A stretch of 64,000 nucleotides of DNA from Diogma glabrata (taxonomy: Eukaryota > Arthropoda > Insecta > Diptera > Cylindrotomidae). This document shows positions 31,910 to 43,089 of this stretch, in pieces (positions within the stretch are counted from its first letter, which is position 1; the number at the start of each line of letters is the position of its first letter). The notes under the pieces are model-generated. The model did not search any database. It worked only from the letters and a program-made list of their open reading frames with translations, and was not told the origin of the DNA. The position numbers and the translations under genes are program-made. The stretch is taken from NCBI GenBank assembly GCA_963693315.1, contig OY856187.1, positions 45,470,235 to 45,534,234 of the forward strand, written 5' to 3'.

Positions 31910-34149
31910 GGAAGAAGATTTTCTTTATTTCTTTTAGATACAAATTTTTAAATTTCGACAAATATTTTCTCCTCAAATAGCAATGACATTAATAATAATC
32001 CCATCATCATTCTACCCTCTCTTGAATGAAAAACAAAAAAAAACGAATATCAAATATAATGAAAATTATTTACTTCCTCCCCCATATTGTCCTCATTTCA
32101 TTCCCAGAACAAAATAAACTTCTATAAAACAAAAACCAACAAGAAAAAAAACGAACAAAAAGTTTGGAAACATTATTAGTATTTTGTTTTTGTTGTTGTT
32201 GCTACTTTTGCAGTTTAATTTTTTATATTCATTTTCAATTTCCGCATCATAAAAAGGAAAACTCAAATAATGCATTGAAAATAAATTAAGAAAAATGAAC
32301 AAAATATAATAACGAAAAGTAAATAAAAATGTCTTGGATTTAAGAATTAAATCTTTCTGGCTGCTGTGATTTATTGCATAGGATATATGGAGATACATAG
32401 TGGAACGTATGACAATATGAGGATGACTAAATAGGGTTCCGGATAGTAACTGTCCATCCATACACGCTGTCAACATTTATGTCTTGTTTGTTTATAAGCA
32501 GAAATATAAACGTTTTGTTTTGCTATTGTGAAAATGCAGAAGAATATAAACCAAAGAATATTAACGTGGCTGCCACATACGAGAGACAAAAATTATAAAG
32601 TTACCTCTAAATTTTTCAACATCTTCATTCGGTCGATATAACTAAAAACGAGTTTTTAGTTTTTTATTAACATTAAATTTTTAAGTATAATATAAACACG
32701 TACGAGAACTAAAAATCGTTACTTTCCTTAAAATTTATTTCCATCAATGAAAAATAAAATACAAAATCGTTTAAAAGTTTGGGATTGTAAAATATAGGGT
32801 GTAACTTGTGAGAAATTCCTCAAACTACCCAAAGTTGAAAGTCACATTTCACATCGTAAGTGCTTACAATTGAGAACAAAAGCATCCAAAAAATTTAGGG
32901 TTGCCCAAAAATATGACATTTGTGTGGTTGATTAGCGAAGCTCCAAAAACTGATTGGAATGGTTTAAATGACTGGAAAAGACATGATATTTAAAAAAAAA
33001 CGCACCAAATTCTATAGAAAATATTATAATATTGATATTTATATTTTTAAAACTAACTGTGAAACAGAATGGTTTTTATCAGCCATACTGTAAATTTAAA
33101 GATTAAAAATTAGTTATATGTCTACGGCTTCTTAATCGCCACCCTACAAGATCAAGGAGGTTTTAAGGATATTGGTACTTCATAAGTATAATGTTAATAA
33201 ATAAATGGCATAAATGACAAAAACGTAGAGAAGCATAATCCAAAAAGGAGTTGATTAGTGATTCACTACTCCGAAGAGGCTAACAAAATGAATTTGGAAA
33301 AAAAGCTCACCTGAATTAAAACTTAGTTTTAGGGAACATAATGATTGCCTCAAAGAGCCAACAACAATAAGCCATGTTCATCTCTTGTTTCTCTTAACCA
33401 CAACTGAATACCATTAGTGATTGTTTGAACGATTGCAATCGATTAATCAAAAGCAAATTTATTCAATTTTTTACCGCGTGTGGTGGGGTCCACAGTGTAT
33501 CGACGAAACGATAAAATTTTTCAATTGTTTCGCAATGAAAGTTAAGTTGAAAAATAACATTTGTTTGTTTTAGATGCAATAATAGTATATGAAGTAGAAA
33601 ATTTGCGGGTTATTACATACTAATGTATTAAAATGTTGACATTCACAGTAAAACCGGTTATGTTTCTAAGCTGTTAGCTTCTCCCACTAACAAAAATAAT
33701 ATGTAACGATTTGTTCAGAAGAGTTTTACGAAATTAAACAATTAAAAATACAAACGGATGATTCGTGATAGATTCGTGATAGTTAAAATTTATCGAACAT
33801 TCTATCATTGTGAATTTGTTTTCATTACATATTTCGTTCAGTTTAAAACCACATGAAAGAAAGTCATGGTTAACAGCTGTTTTGCACAATATTCCAAAAA
33901 ATATGAAGTTAAAAATAAAACAATAATTGAAACGTTACTAAAATCGATTAATATTTGAAGTAACACCACACTCAGTAAAATAAACAGTGCTATGTCATTA
34001 TTCATTAATCCTTCAAAAAATAAAACTATGAATACTCTTCGCTATATTTTTCTGTGAAAAGGATAACAAAAAATTCTATTTAATTTGTTTTCGCAGGCAG
34101 GTTCTACATACATATGAAATATACCGTATAAATGACGTATTGGACGTAT
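31910..34149. other. AT-rich sequence, nothing recognised
   Basis: About 2.2 kb of AT-rich sequence. The 127-residue minus frame at 32093-32476 is Phe/Leu-rich and low in complexity and is not called. A small direct repeat 'GATTCGTGATA' lies at about 33761-33781. Confidence 0.4.
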
Positions 34150-34865
34150 ATGAGCAATTTCACGACGATTCAACAACGTTTTGACTTGACCCCTTTTAAT
34201 TTTGATTATTTTTTGTTTATAGATAGTCTTTGATAAATAAAAAAACAAGTTCTCTTAGAATTTTTTTTTTCGACCAGGGGTCTTCACAGTTAACCTCAAT
34301 TTTTGTTATTTTGTGATGTGAGTGCATTTTGACGAGCGATTGTAGAAAAACTACTCAATCGATTTTCATAAATGATATGTCGTTGAATAGGTATTAGAAC
34401 AAAGTTTTTAAAAATGTACACTGTTAATTTTTTGAAATAATTTTTAACGGTGTAACATAAGAAAAAAATGGTGTAATTGAAAAAAAGATGGCACAGCCTT
34501 TTTTTTTTTTTTAAAACTAAATTGAAGCTTATTTTATATCTAACAACTTGTGAAAGTTTAGGACTAGCATCATTTTTTGTTTTAGAGATAAAATTCGTTG
34601 TGCATATGACTGTCGGAAGTTTTTTTTGTTCTGAAGGAAAATTATAAAAATGGCGATTTTTAGATTCAGATTTTTTTTTTATGTTAAATATCAAATATTT
34701 TATTATTAAATGAACTTTTTAAAAAGCAATTTCAGTCAAGTTCAGCAAAATTTTGCGACATTTTGACTCGACCCTTTTTAATTTGGTTTATTTTTAGTTT
34801 ATAGATAGCCTTTGATAAATGAAAAATACGGCTTCAAGTAGAATTTTTTTAAATATAGACCAAAG
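34150..34865. repeat. Direct duplication, about 105-125 bp units about 580 bp apart
   Basis: 34150-34275 and 34727-34865 share 'CAATTTCA', 'TTTTGACTTGACCCCTTTT' with 'TTTTGACTCGACCCTTTTT', 'GTTTATAGATAG', 'CTTTGATAAAT' and 'AGAATTTTTTT'. The intervening ~450 bp includes 'CGATTTTCATAAA' text similar in style to the tandem arrays at the left of the window, so a decayed array is likely. The 132-residue minus frame here is not considered a gene. Confidence 0.6.
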
Positions 34866-35037
34866 TAAACCAAGGGCAAGTATGATTCCAATCGGTCAAA
34901 TTGTTTTGATTATATTAAAATTATTTTCAAATTATAATAACTATAGCTTTGATACGTTTTGTTCAAAAATCAAATTAAAGTTAAATTCTCTTATTTCTTT
35001 TACTTGAATTTGATTGATTGCATGTAGGGTTTGCAGA

Positions 35038-35112
35038 CCGGGTTTACCCGGTCTCAAAAACCCGGGTTTTTTGTAAATATGAGAACCTGCAAACCCGGGT
35101 TTTTTAACTAAA
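35038..35112. repeat. Left subterminal ACCCGGGT array of the hAT element
   Basis: Within about 75 bp the words 'CCGGGTTTACCCGG', 'AAACCCGGGTTTT' (twice) and 'AAACCCGGTC' occur. Such subterminal repeats in hAT elements are typical transposase-binding sites. The right end carries the same motif at 37877-37945. Confidence 0.8.
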
Positions 35113-35640
35113 AACCCGGTCTTTTATTTCATAATAGATTCTATCAAAAATGCATTATAATTACTTTGTATTAATTAAAATACAAACATATTACAAACAA
35201 TTACTTTTATTTAAAAAAGGCGGATTTATCTGTAGAACTTAATTTTATTTTACAAATCTTTTCCTTTCGCTCAGGATTAGAAACAAACGACACAATGTAA
35301 ATCGAAAATAAACGAACACGATTCGAAGCACATTCGTTTGCAGTTTGCACACGTTCGTTTTAAATTAAATTGAAAAAATTGAAACAAAAGCATATTTCAA
35401 TTAGTATCCAATTTGATTTGCTTTAGTAGTATATGGGTTATTTGATTTTCTTGATATTGATAATTACAATATAATAAAAAGTATTGTTCAATTATTTTTA
35501 GTCAGAGCGTGAACGTTAATTTTGGTAATGTGAGTACTTAGTAAAATGAACGACTTGAGTGAGAATTTAAATTCATTGTATTTCTTTTTTTTGGATTGTA
35601 TCCTTTATTTCACTTAAAATAAAATTTAATAATTTAAAAA

Positions 35641-35836
35641 AAAACTATTATAGTTTATATAAAAAATTTTAACTTTATTAATTACAACATGTTTCGGAAT
35701 ACAATATTCCATCTATAGGTATTTTTATACAATTCAATATTGCGTTGTATAAAAATTACTGTAGATGAAATATTGTATTCCGAAGCATGTTGTAATTTAT
35801 AAAGCTAAAATTTTTTAAATAAACTATAACAGTTTT
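35641..35836. repeat. 196 bp palindrome inside the hAT 5' noncoding region
   Basis: Arms 35641-35732 and 35745-35836 (92 bp each) are reverse complements with about eight mismatches around a 12 bp loop. They share 'TATAGTTTAT', 'TTACAACATG', 'TTCGGAATACAATAT' and 'TTTTTATACAA'. It sits ~50 bp before the transposase ATG. It may be a nested MITE or a structural feature of the element. Confidence 0.85.
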
Positions 35837-35887
35837 CTTATAAATATTTGTTTGCAATTATTTAATTTCAAAAATCCCACAATTTAG

Positions 35888-37703
35888 ATGACATCACACA
35901 AGAGTAGCGTGTGGAAGCATTTTACCAGAAACGAAAAGAAAGAACAACCAACATGCAAAATTTGTCTCAAACCAATTCAATGTAAAGGTGGTTCAACGTC
36001 AGCTTTAAAAAGGCACATCAGAACCGTACATAAAATTGAAAGTGATGATGAATCGTTAGATCAGCCAGGGCCATCAAAGAAAAAAACAATTATAAATCAA
36101 TCAGTACTAACATTTACCAAACGTAAAACAATAGACGAAATTATTTCACGATTGGCTGCAGAAGATGGGCTTACTATACAACAGATTACGAGATCTAAGT
36201 TCATTCGAGAAAGTTTAAGTTCTCGCGGGTTTGAGACACCTAAATCTGAAAATACAACAATGAGTATAGTCATTAATTTTGCAAAAACTAAAGAATTAGA
36301 AATGACACAAGAATTAAAAATTGAGAATGCAAAATATTCTCTAACCTTTGATGAATGGACTAGCACCCGAAGTCGGCGATACTTAACAGTAAATTTACAT
36401 AATTCAAATCAAAAATGTTTTAATTTAGGTCTTGTGCGAATATACGGAAGCTGTGATTCGCAGAAAAGAGTTACTAACCAAAAAACTTGAAAACTTTGGT
36501 ATACTGTGGTCAAATATTATAGCAATAACATGCGACGGTGCAAGTGTAAATCTTAAATTTGGCAGAGAATCTGAATCGGAAATCATCATTTGCATAAATC
36601 ACAGTATTCATTTGGCTGTTTTAGACGCACTCATAAAGAGGAAAACATGTAGAACACATATTAATACTACTGGTTCAAATAACGGTGATACAGACAATGA
36701 ATCCAACATCGATTATACTGAGGAAAGTAGTGACAACGAAAACATTGCAATAGATTATGACGATGAAAAACTTCACAAATGTATTGAAGCAACGCGAAGC
36801 ATAGTTAAATTTTTTAAAAAGTCACCCGTGCGTAACTCATGTTTACAAAATTATGTCAAAGAAAAATTTAATAAGGAGCTCGCATTAGTTTTAGATTGTA
36901 AGACTCGTTGGAACTCCATTTTAAATATGGTGGAACGATTCTTAATGTTATTTGAATGCATTAAACTTGCTTTAAAATATCTTAATCATCTTAAGGAACT
37001 CGCTCAAATTGACCTAGAACTATTGAAAGATTTTCAAAATGCACTTTCACCAATTAAACTAGCCGTTGAAGCATTAGGGCGGGAGGATGCCACCCTGATT
37101 ACAGCTGAAACCGTTATTATTTTTATGCTTAAAAAAATTGAAAATTTGCATTCAAATTTTGGACTTAAACTGCTAGATGCGCTCAAACTAAGAATTACAG
37201 ATCGTAGGAATGTCAGTTTAATGTCATTGATATATTATCTAAGAGATCCGTCTAATTGGAACAAACACGCAAATATCCTTCCGTATAGTACAAAATCGCA
37301 AATATGGGAGTACGGAGGAAAATTGTTTAAAAGGTTATTTAATATTACATCAACAACTGCCGATGCTTTGCCAACTGAATGTCTCGATGTTTCAATTAAA
37401 CTATCAATGGCAGAAGAACTAAATTTGGCTATTGAAACTGCCTCTTTGCAGCATTCAAAACAAACTCATCAAGTTTCAAATTTATTTAAAAAAGAGTGCG
37501 CTATATTTGAGCTTTCAGGCGAAAGGACCAACAATTTAGAAAAACTGTATAAAGCTTTACTGTCAATATCGCCTACTTCGACTGACGCAGAAAGAGTATT
37601 CTCAATTACAGGGAATATTTGTACAAAAACTAGAACACGCTTGGGAGATGATGCAATGAATGCTTTAGTTTTTTTAAAATACTTTTTTTTGCGATACGAT
37701 TAA
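35888..37703 (+). pseudogene. hAT transposase with BED zinc finger, one frameshift
   Basis: Two frames make up one ~600-residue transposase that would cut and paste this element in the nucleus. The first (35888 to about 36455) starts with ATG and carries a BED finger, Cys23-x2-Cys26 and His43-x4-His48, then a coil-prone linker and 'SLTFDEWTS' with the presumed first catalytic Asp at residue 155. The second frame (about 36445-37703) has 'IITCDGA'-like 'IAITCDGASVN' (second Asp), an acidic Asp/Glu-rich insertion, the family 'KTRWNS' motif near 36900, and the C-terminal dimerisation block 'SISPTSTDAERVFSITGN' and 'TRTRLGDDAMNALVFLKYFF'. One frameshift near 36445-36465 separates them; otherwise no stops are present. 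The start is chosen because the ATG lies 23 residues before the finger, as usual. Confidence 0.93.
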
Positions 37704-37876
37704 ATTTTTGCATAATATTACATATTAAAGTTAAGTGAATTTAACATTTCGGTTTTATTTATTTTACATATTATTATTTATTTCTTTACGTTTATTTATG
37801 TTACATATAATTTTATGAATTAAATTGGATTTCTGACTTCTTTTGAAATATTTTTGTTATTTTAATGAAGTTTTAC

Positions 37877-37945
37877 AAAACCCGGGTTAAGCCCGGGTAC
37901 CCGGGTTTAAGGATTTTCCAAACCCGTAAACCCGGGTTTTAAAAT
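37877..37945. repeat. Right subterminal ACCCGGGT array of the hAT element
   Basis: The words 'AAACCCGGGTTAAG', 'CCCGGGTACCCGGGTTTAAG' and 'AAACCCGGGTTTT' are clustered next to the right terminus, mirroring the left end. Confidence 0.8.
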
Positions 37946-38078
37946 TTCCGGGCTTTTGCAAACCCTAATTGCATGGGATGGGTTTTTTTATCATCAGGTT
38001 TTTTTTGATCAGAAATTTGATTTATCAATTAAAACAATAAAGATTTATTGTTTTAATTGAAGAAACCGTTTAAATTAT

Positions 38079-38993
38079 TTTTTCTACACCCGTACTATAA
38101 AAATACACTTATATGACCAAAATCCGTTTTATGATGATATTCATTTCGATACAGATTTTATTACGATACAGATTTTTAATCAATAGAAAGAAACCCATAG
38201 TTTTTCAATCAAACATGCTATGCATTTGACGTTTGTTGAAATTTTCGTATGGGAAAAAAAATTGAGCTTTGAAATTTGAAAATTGTAATTTTCGGTTGTA
38301 ATACCACGAGTCATTGAAATTTTTTCGAAAATTTTTTGATTTTACGAATTAAATTATTTAGCAACACTGCGAATCAAAGCGCACAATAAACCACGAGTCT
38401 GAAGGATGAGTGGTTTAAGTAGTGGTTTGATTGAGCAGTGTTGCTTAAAAATAATTTAATGAGTAACATTGAAAAATTTCAGACAAAAATTTTAATGAAG
38501 AGTGGTATTTAATGAGATAATTTTTTTTAAATTATAATTTTGTTTAAAAGAAAGAAACTAATAATTATTCTAAATAAAGTTTTTTCTACAAATTATTCAG
38601 CTTATAAAAAATTATGTAAAATTGCAAATTATAAAAATGTCCGTTTTCATTAATAAATGGTTGCATGTTTATGTTTATTTGTGAAAAATAAATTACAAAT
38701 CTATAGCATTTATGCGCCTGCTAAGATGAAATTATATTCCATTTTATTAGAAGAAAAAATGACAGCAAAGAATTTTTATAACGACAAAGTAAAATTATCG
38801 ACGACAAGAAGAATTGCCTACACGTAAAACAAAGTCTACTGTTTAAATATCATAGTTTGTATGATTGAAAATAAAATTTCTGACAGCAAAAAAAAAATTA
38901 TCGTTGTAATTTTCGTTCTTCGTTGTTTACCGGGTGTAGAAAAAATAGCGTATGCCACTTTCATGTAATTAATACACTCGCATATACCATACC
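38079..38993. mobile_element. Inverted-repeat element, copy 2 (longer form)
   Basis: It starts with 'TTTTCTACACCCG' and ends with 'CGGGTGTAGAAAA' at about 38931-38944, about 867 bp apart, with the same ~50 bp right extension as the 3.3 kb copy. The first ~215 bp and last ~90 bp are almost identical to 3322-3634; the interior of about 610 bp is unique to this copy and contains a palindrome (38297-38512). No transposase is evident, so this is also non-autonomous. Confidence 0.7.
38297..38512. repeat. Palindrome inside the longer inverted-repeat element
   Basis: Arms of about 100 bp pair imperfectly. Shared words (left sense) are 'TAATACCAC', 'GAAATTTTT', 'GAATTAAATTATTT', 'AGCAACACTGC' and 'AATCAAA', around a short centre with 'CCACGAGTC' and 'GAGTGGTTTAAGTAGTGG'. 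It may be a separate small element nested in the larger one. Confidence 0.6.
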
Positions 38994-40099
38994 GTATCCC
39001 GGTTAATGCTCGTGTATTAATAACCGTCATTACATGATCGTAGCATAATATACTATTATGTAATTCATAATTCTTTGTCAGAGAATAAATTAGTGTAATC
39101 AATTCGTGTTTAATGAATTTTATTCTCTCGCAAATTTAAAATTTTCTCGTGCCTCGCTCGATAATATTGATTATTGATAATATTGTGTTGAATTTTCACC
39201 AAATTGGTGTTACATATAATACAAAGTTCACAATATTGTGATGACATTTATTTGATCGGGAATAGTATTATGCCATTTTGTCCTGAAAATATCTTTTAAC
39301 AAAAACGTACAAATGCGAATTGCGGACGAACGAACAATTCTAAAAAATATAACCAAAATATATTTGAAATAGTTTGGGATAGTTTGTAAAAAAATATTAA
39401 AATGCAAATTAACTTTCAATAATAATAAAAACTAACAAATTTATAACTCAATTATTTTGTTCGATAAGTTTATTTATAATCAATCAAATTATATTTAGTA
39501 TATTCATTAATATAAAATGTTCACTTAAAATTAAAAAATAATTTTTTTTTTGTAGTTAAATAGAAGGAAATTATATTAATACATATATTGTTCTTTGTTT
39601 TCAAATAATCGCATAAAAAAGTAACCTCGCATAAAATCGTTTTGTTTTTAAATATCAAAAATTAATTTTAATTTTAAATTAATCAACTACAAAAAATAAT
39701 AATTTCTAAATAAAATGTTTTTCATCCATCATTTAGTATTCAAAATTAATCGCTCTAAATTGAAATTCCAAACCAAACTTAGGTTGATCGCCAAGAAGAA
39801 AGCGAAAAATATTTGCAGATTCAGTAAATGTCATATTTCGCGGCAAAAGTAACTCAATCGCAGGAAAATTAAATTGCAGTGAAGTATAATAGATCTTAGA
39901 GAGACTTCGGAATACAGGTTTATATATAGTTAAATATTTTTTCATTTATTATTTTATTTTAAAGAAAACATTTCGAAACATTCAGCCGTAAACAATAATA
40001 TTGGATTACAGAAGGTCATTAGCAGCCAAATTATGTAGCTGTGAAGCGGTGAAGTGCTAACATTTCTTTGTTTTTTTCCAAAGCTCTGCGTTCGGACAG
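38994..40099. other. AT-rich sequence, nothing recognised
   Basis: Apart from a hairpin-forming tail next to the preceding element ('TGTATTAATAACCGTCATTA' pairs with the 'AATACAC' text just upstream), no gene or repeat is recognised. Confidence 0.4.
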
Positions 40100-40385
40100 A
40101 TAGATCTCTTACTAATTGACCACTTAAATCTTCTAGGTAAAAACTGCAGTTTGGATGGTACCTACAAGATGACGAACTCCAGTGAGGCTCTAGATAAACT
40201 TTTACAAGTGTAGATTAAAAGCGCCCTTACGTGTACGTTTATAAACATACAATGAGCTTTCGATAATATCCACTTGCATGCTATCACTGAAATTGTCTCA
40301 AAGAAGAATTTTAACACAAGGTGCAGCGGTTATAACAATATCAGGACAGCTGACTTAAATTTTGTAAATTGTTCAATTGTCCATA
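40100..40385 (+). pseudogene. LOA/R1-like LINE reverse transcriptase fragment
   Basis: The plus-strand frame reads 'GTYKMTNSSEALDKLLQV', a stop, 'IKSALTCTFINIQ', a stop, then 'AFDNIHLHAITEIVSKKNF'. This follows the RT signature '..F..G.STE.AL..L......AL.....F.DI.GAFDN..F..I' of R1/LOA-type LINEs, with the catalytic Asp block degraded. It lies head-on against a minus-strand LINE piece at 40390-40740 that should precede it in an intact element, so one of the two has been inverted. Confidence 0.72.
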
Positions 40386-40389
40386 GAAT

Positions 40390-40740
40390 CTATGAATCTA
40401 TCACCAGATCCTTTGAAATTTCAAACTGACGAGCACCTGACACTTCTCGCAGTTTAGACGCATCCTGAGGAAAGTGTATCTCCATCAATAGTTGAATACT
40501 TTCCATACTAGAAGTAGTAAAGGCGTCATCCAATTTAACCAAATAGCAAAAAAGTCTCAAGGATTTCCTCTTGGCCATTCGTAAATAATGTTTATAGTCT
40601 TTCTGATCCTTTTTATTAAAAATCCCGGTCCTGTACTCTCTTGAGCTTTTGGCTTGAGAGTTTCCTTGATTTAATTTGCAGCGAATCCAACCACGGAGAT
40701 TTCTGCTTTTTCTAGGCTTGTAAAGTGTGCGAGCAATTTT
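40390..40740 (-). pseudogene. LOA/R1-like LINE, linker between endonuclease and RT
   Basis: The minus-strand frame runs through 'NKKDQKDYKHYLRMAKRKSL' and 'RLFCYLVKL', then 'SSMESIQLLMEIHFPQD'. In R1/LOA-type ORF2 proteins the linker between endonuclease and RT has the same order: a basic 'Y...L..AKR.SWR.FC' helix, then a short variable part, then '...LL...HFP'. The variable part appears shortened. Pieces of ORF1 and endonuclease of the same type lie further right on the same strand at 42310-43385. Confidence 0.72.
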
Positions 40741-42309
40741 AAGAGAGTTTTTAAACAGCCGGATACCCTGTCAATCTATTAAGTAGCTCAACAGTCTGAG
40801 GGGGTTTCATTGTTGTTTGTGATAACCTTACCTCAAAAACCGTATAGCAATCCAAATTGGTTCTTTTACAGTTCTAGGACTTTTGCTCTGTTTGTTATGC
40901 ACATCAATTTCTGTTAGGTTTACATTTTCTTTTGCATCGAAATCAAACAGACAAGTAACACAATAAATGTACCAACTTTTTTCACATTAAATAACCTAAG
41001 AACAAGAAATAGAATATGCAGTTTTACAGTATAGAAAGGGAAGTAAGAGAAATAAACAAAATCATTTTTTTATTGTTGCTCTAATTCTTTATTCTACTCT
41101 CTGGTTGACGATATATTGTTATAATGTTAAACTCTTTTCGATACTTCCTTTCTTTTTCATATGAGACAAATGTAGTTTTTTATGTTTCTCATATATTATA
41201 TTATAGACTGTTTCATTTGTTTTGATATAGAGATGCTTTGCATTGTTGAATTGATTTTTATGGCTTGCATCGCCTTGTAATTTGGGTTTTGCTAGTTCGT
41301 TTTTTTTTTGTTTCGCTGAAATGAAACAAATACACAACAATGAAAAGAATAGCCAGAGATTCTTTTTTTTATGTAACCAAGTTGTTGATGTAGCGATTTG
41401 TATTTAGTTAAGTTTGCATGTATTTAGTTAAGTTTGAGACTTCGTCCAAAAGAAAAAAAATTAAAAACTTAAATACTTTTCGAAAGTCTAATTTGTCCTT
41501 TCGGTTAAATAAAATAGAATAAAAATTTTTATTATTACAAACTTTATAATTTTAAAAATAATAAAGAGCCATCGTGCATTTACTTGAACTAAGGTAAGTT
41601 TTTACTTAAAAAAAATTTTATTTTTTTCGTTTTTGTTGTTGATGTTAAAATTAAAAATAATTAAAAAGAAAAGGATTATTGAAGATTTTTTTGTGTTTTT
41701 TTTTTAAAGTTTAAGCCCGTAATTTTAAAGAAAAAAAACATTGACGGGCTTTTCACAGTTTTTTATCAAAAACTTTTTGATTCGAAAGGTGACTATGTTA
41801 TAGCCAGTGAAAAAAAATCTATAATTTATGGTGTGATATAAAAACCAAAGGAATGAAAAACTTATATATCCCGTGAAGAAAATTCAATTAAAAAACTCGA
41901 ATGCGTGTTCAAATTTGGGTAGTTGAGGAATGCGAAATGGTGATTGGGTAGTTGAGGAATACAACCACGGAGAGGCCAGTGATATACCTGGACTAGGGTG
42001 TTTCATTTTTTCCAAAGATTTGATTTTCATATGACTTTGCTTACGCCCCAAGTCTCATGAAACACCCTAACCTGGACGAAAGTCAAGTACACATTTACAA
42101 TATTTTGGGACATCTAGAAGAAGAAGTCAACAATTAAGTTAAGTTTAACTTTTTTCATGTATAATTTTTTTCATTCTCTATGTCTTTTTTTATTGTTTTC
42201 GTGTTCTTTTTGAATGCATGATGTATTAATTTTTAGAAGTTTGGGGAGAATTTCCTGGGCCAGAGGCCACATGTTGAATTCGTTTTTGGTTTATTATTAA
42301 ATTCCGGTA
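40741..42309. other. Spacer between LINE pieces
   Basis: No further LINE protein is recognised here apart from possible scraps. A short direct repeat 'GGGTAGTTGAGGAAT' lies at 41918-41961, and a 76 bp MITE at 41994-42069. The remainder is AT-rich. Confidence 0.4.
41994..42069. mobile_element. 76 bp hAT-type MITE with 8 bp target duplication
   Basis: The ends 'TAGGGTGTTTCAT' and 'ATGAAACACCCTA' are perfect 13 bp inverted repeats, flanked by the exact 8 bp duplication 'ACCTGGAC' (41986-41993 and 42070-42077). The first six bases, TAGGGT, equal those of the hAT transposon at 35025, but the subterminal sequence differs, so it is related by superfamily only. Confidence 0.92.
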
Positions 42310-42560
42310 TAAAACGGATTGCCGTTTTATAATATGTTTCTGCTGACTAATATTGGTTTGCATCCGATGTTGCATACAATAAGTAGTTGATAAATAATTA
42401 AAAATTGACTCCCCTCTTTCGATGTTTTATGAGCTTTCCCAGATTTGACCAATTTCCAACCTATTTTCGGGGATTCCGTTACAACAGCAGCTAGAAGCTC
42501 CGAGTAGAGTGTTTCTTGGCAATCATACGCCATATATATCCACAGGAAACAAACCAAAGG
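42310..42560 (-). pseudogene. LOA/R1-like LINE endonuclease fragment
   Basis: The minus frame ending at 42327 reads 'IYMAYDCQETLYSELLAAVV', then 'IGWKLVKSG', 'LIIYQLLIVCNIGCKPILVS'. A second frame over 42383-42425 gives 'NIERGESIFNYLSTT'. These are the APE-type endonuclease blocks 'S.Y...D...' and 'WGS...N.RG..L...L....L.ICN.G..PT.V', split by a frameshift. The catalytic 'GADANAHH'-like block is degraded. The frame has no ATG and is dead. Confidence 0.72.
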
Positions 42561-43089
42561 GAATTTTGGTTGTTCTTTGGTTGCCGCTGAGGGTGATCAT
42601 ATCGTTTTCACTATAGTTGGGTAATAAGAAAATATATAAATTATTTTTATCTAAAATTCTAGCTCTTACCTTATCATTGTTCTTTACATAGAAGAGTTTA
42701 TAATTCTGAGCCCAAATATTGAGTTCTCAGATATCTATGGCTTCTGAATCAGAAAAGTATCCTCACCCGTGCCTGATAATCGGGTTAGAAGTGCCACCAA
42801 ACCGGTTTGGGAGTGGTGAAAGGTAATTTCGAGCATTTTCAACAACACAAGCTATAAAGCATTAATTGCTTCCTCCACCACAATAGTTTCGCGGTTCCTA
42901 CCAGATTAAGATGACATCCCCAGGTTATTCATGTGGAGGTACATAGCTCATAGAGTCTTCGGATGCATGACTGCTCAAATGAATAATCTCAAGGAGGCTC
43001 TCAGGACCTGAAGGGTCCGCCGAGATTTTTGTTCGAGATTTTCATTCGACCACCTTCAGAGACTCGCCAGGAAAAAGCTCACACAAGGA

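Larger units (their letters stand above)
35025..37967 (+). mobile_element. hAT DNA transposon, complete ends, 2943 bp
   Basis: The ends 'TAGGGTTTGCA' (35025-35035) and the exact reverse complement 'TGCAAACCCTA' (37957-37967) are flanked by a perfect 8 bp target duplication, 'ATTGCATG', at 35017-35024 and 37968-37975. The element encodes a BED-finger hAT transposase broken by one frameshift. Both subterminal regions carry several copies of the self-complementary word 'AAACCCGGGTTT'. A 196 bp palindrome lies in the 5' noncoding region. The perfect target duplication and the single coding lesion indicate a relatively recent insertion. Confidence 0.96.

Noticed and set aside
32093..32476. 127-residue minus-strand open frame
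   Set aside because: Phe/Leu-rich, low-complexity translation of AT-rich DNA without known domain or splice signals.
34296..34694. 132-residue minus-strand open frame
   Set aside because: Lys/Phe/Asn-rich chance frame within a decayed direct duplication.
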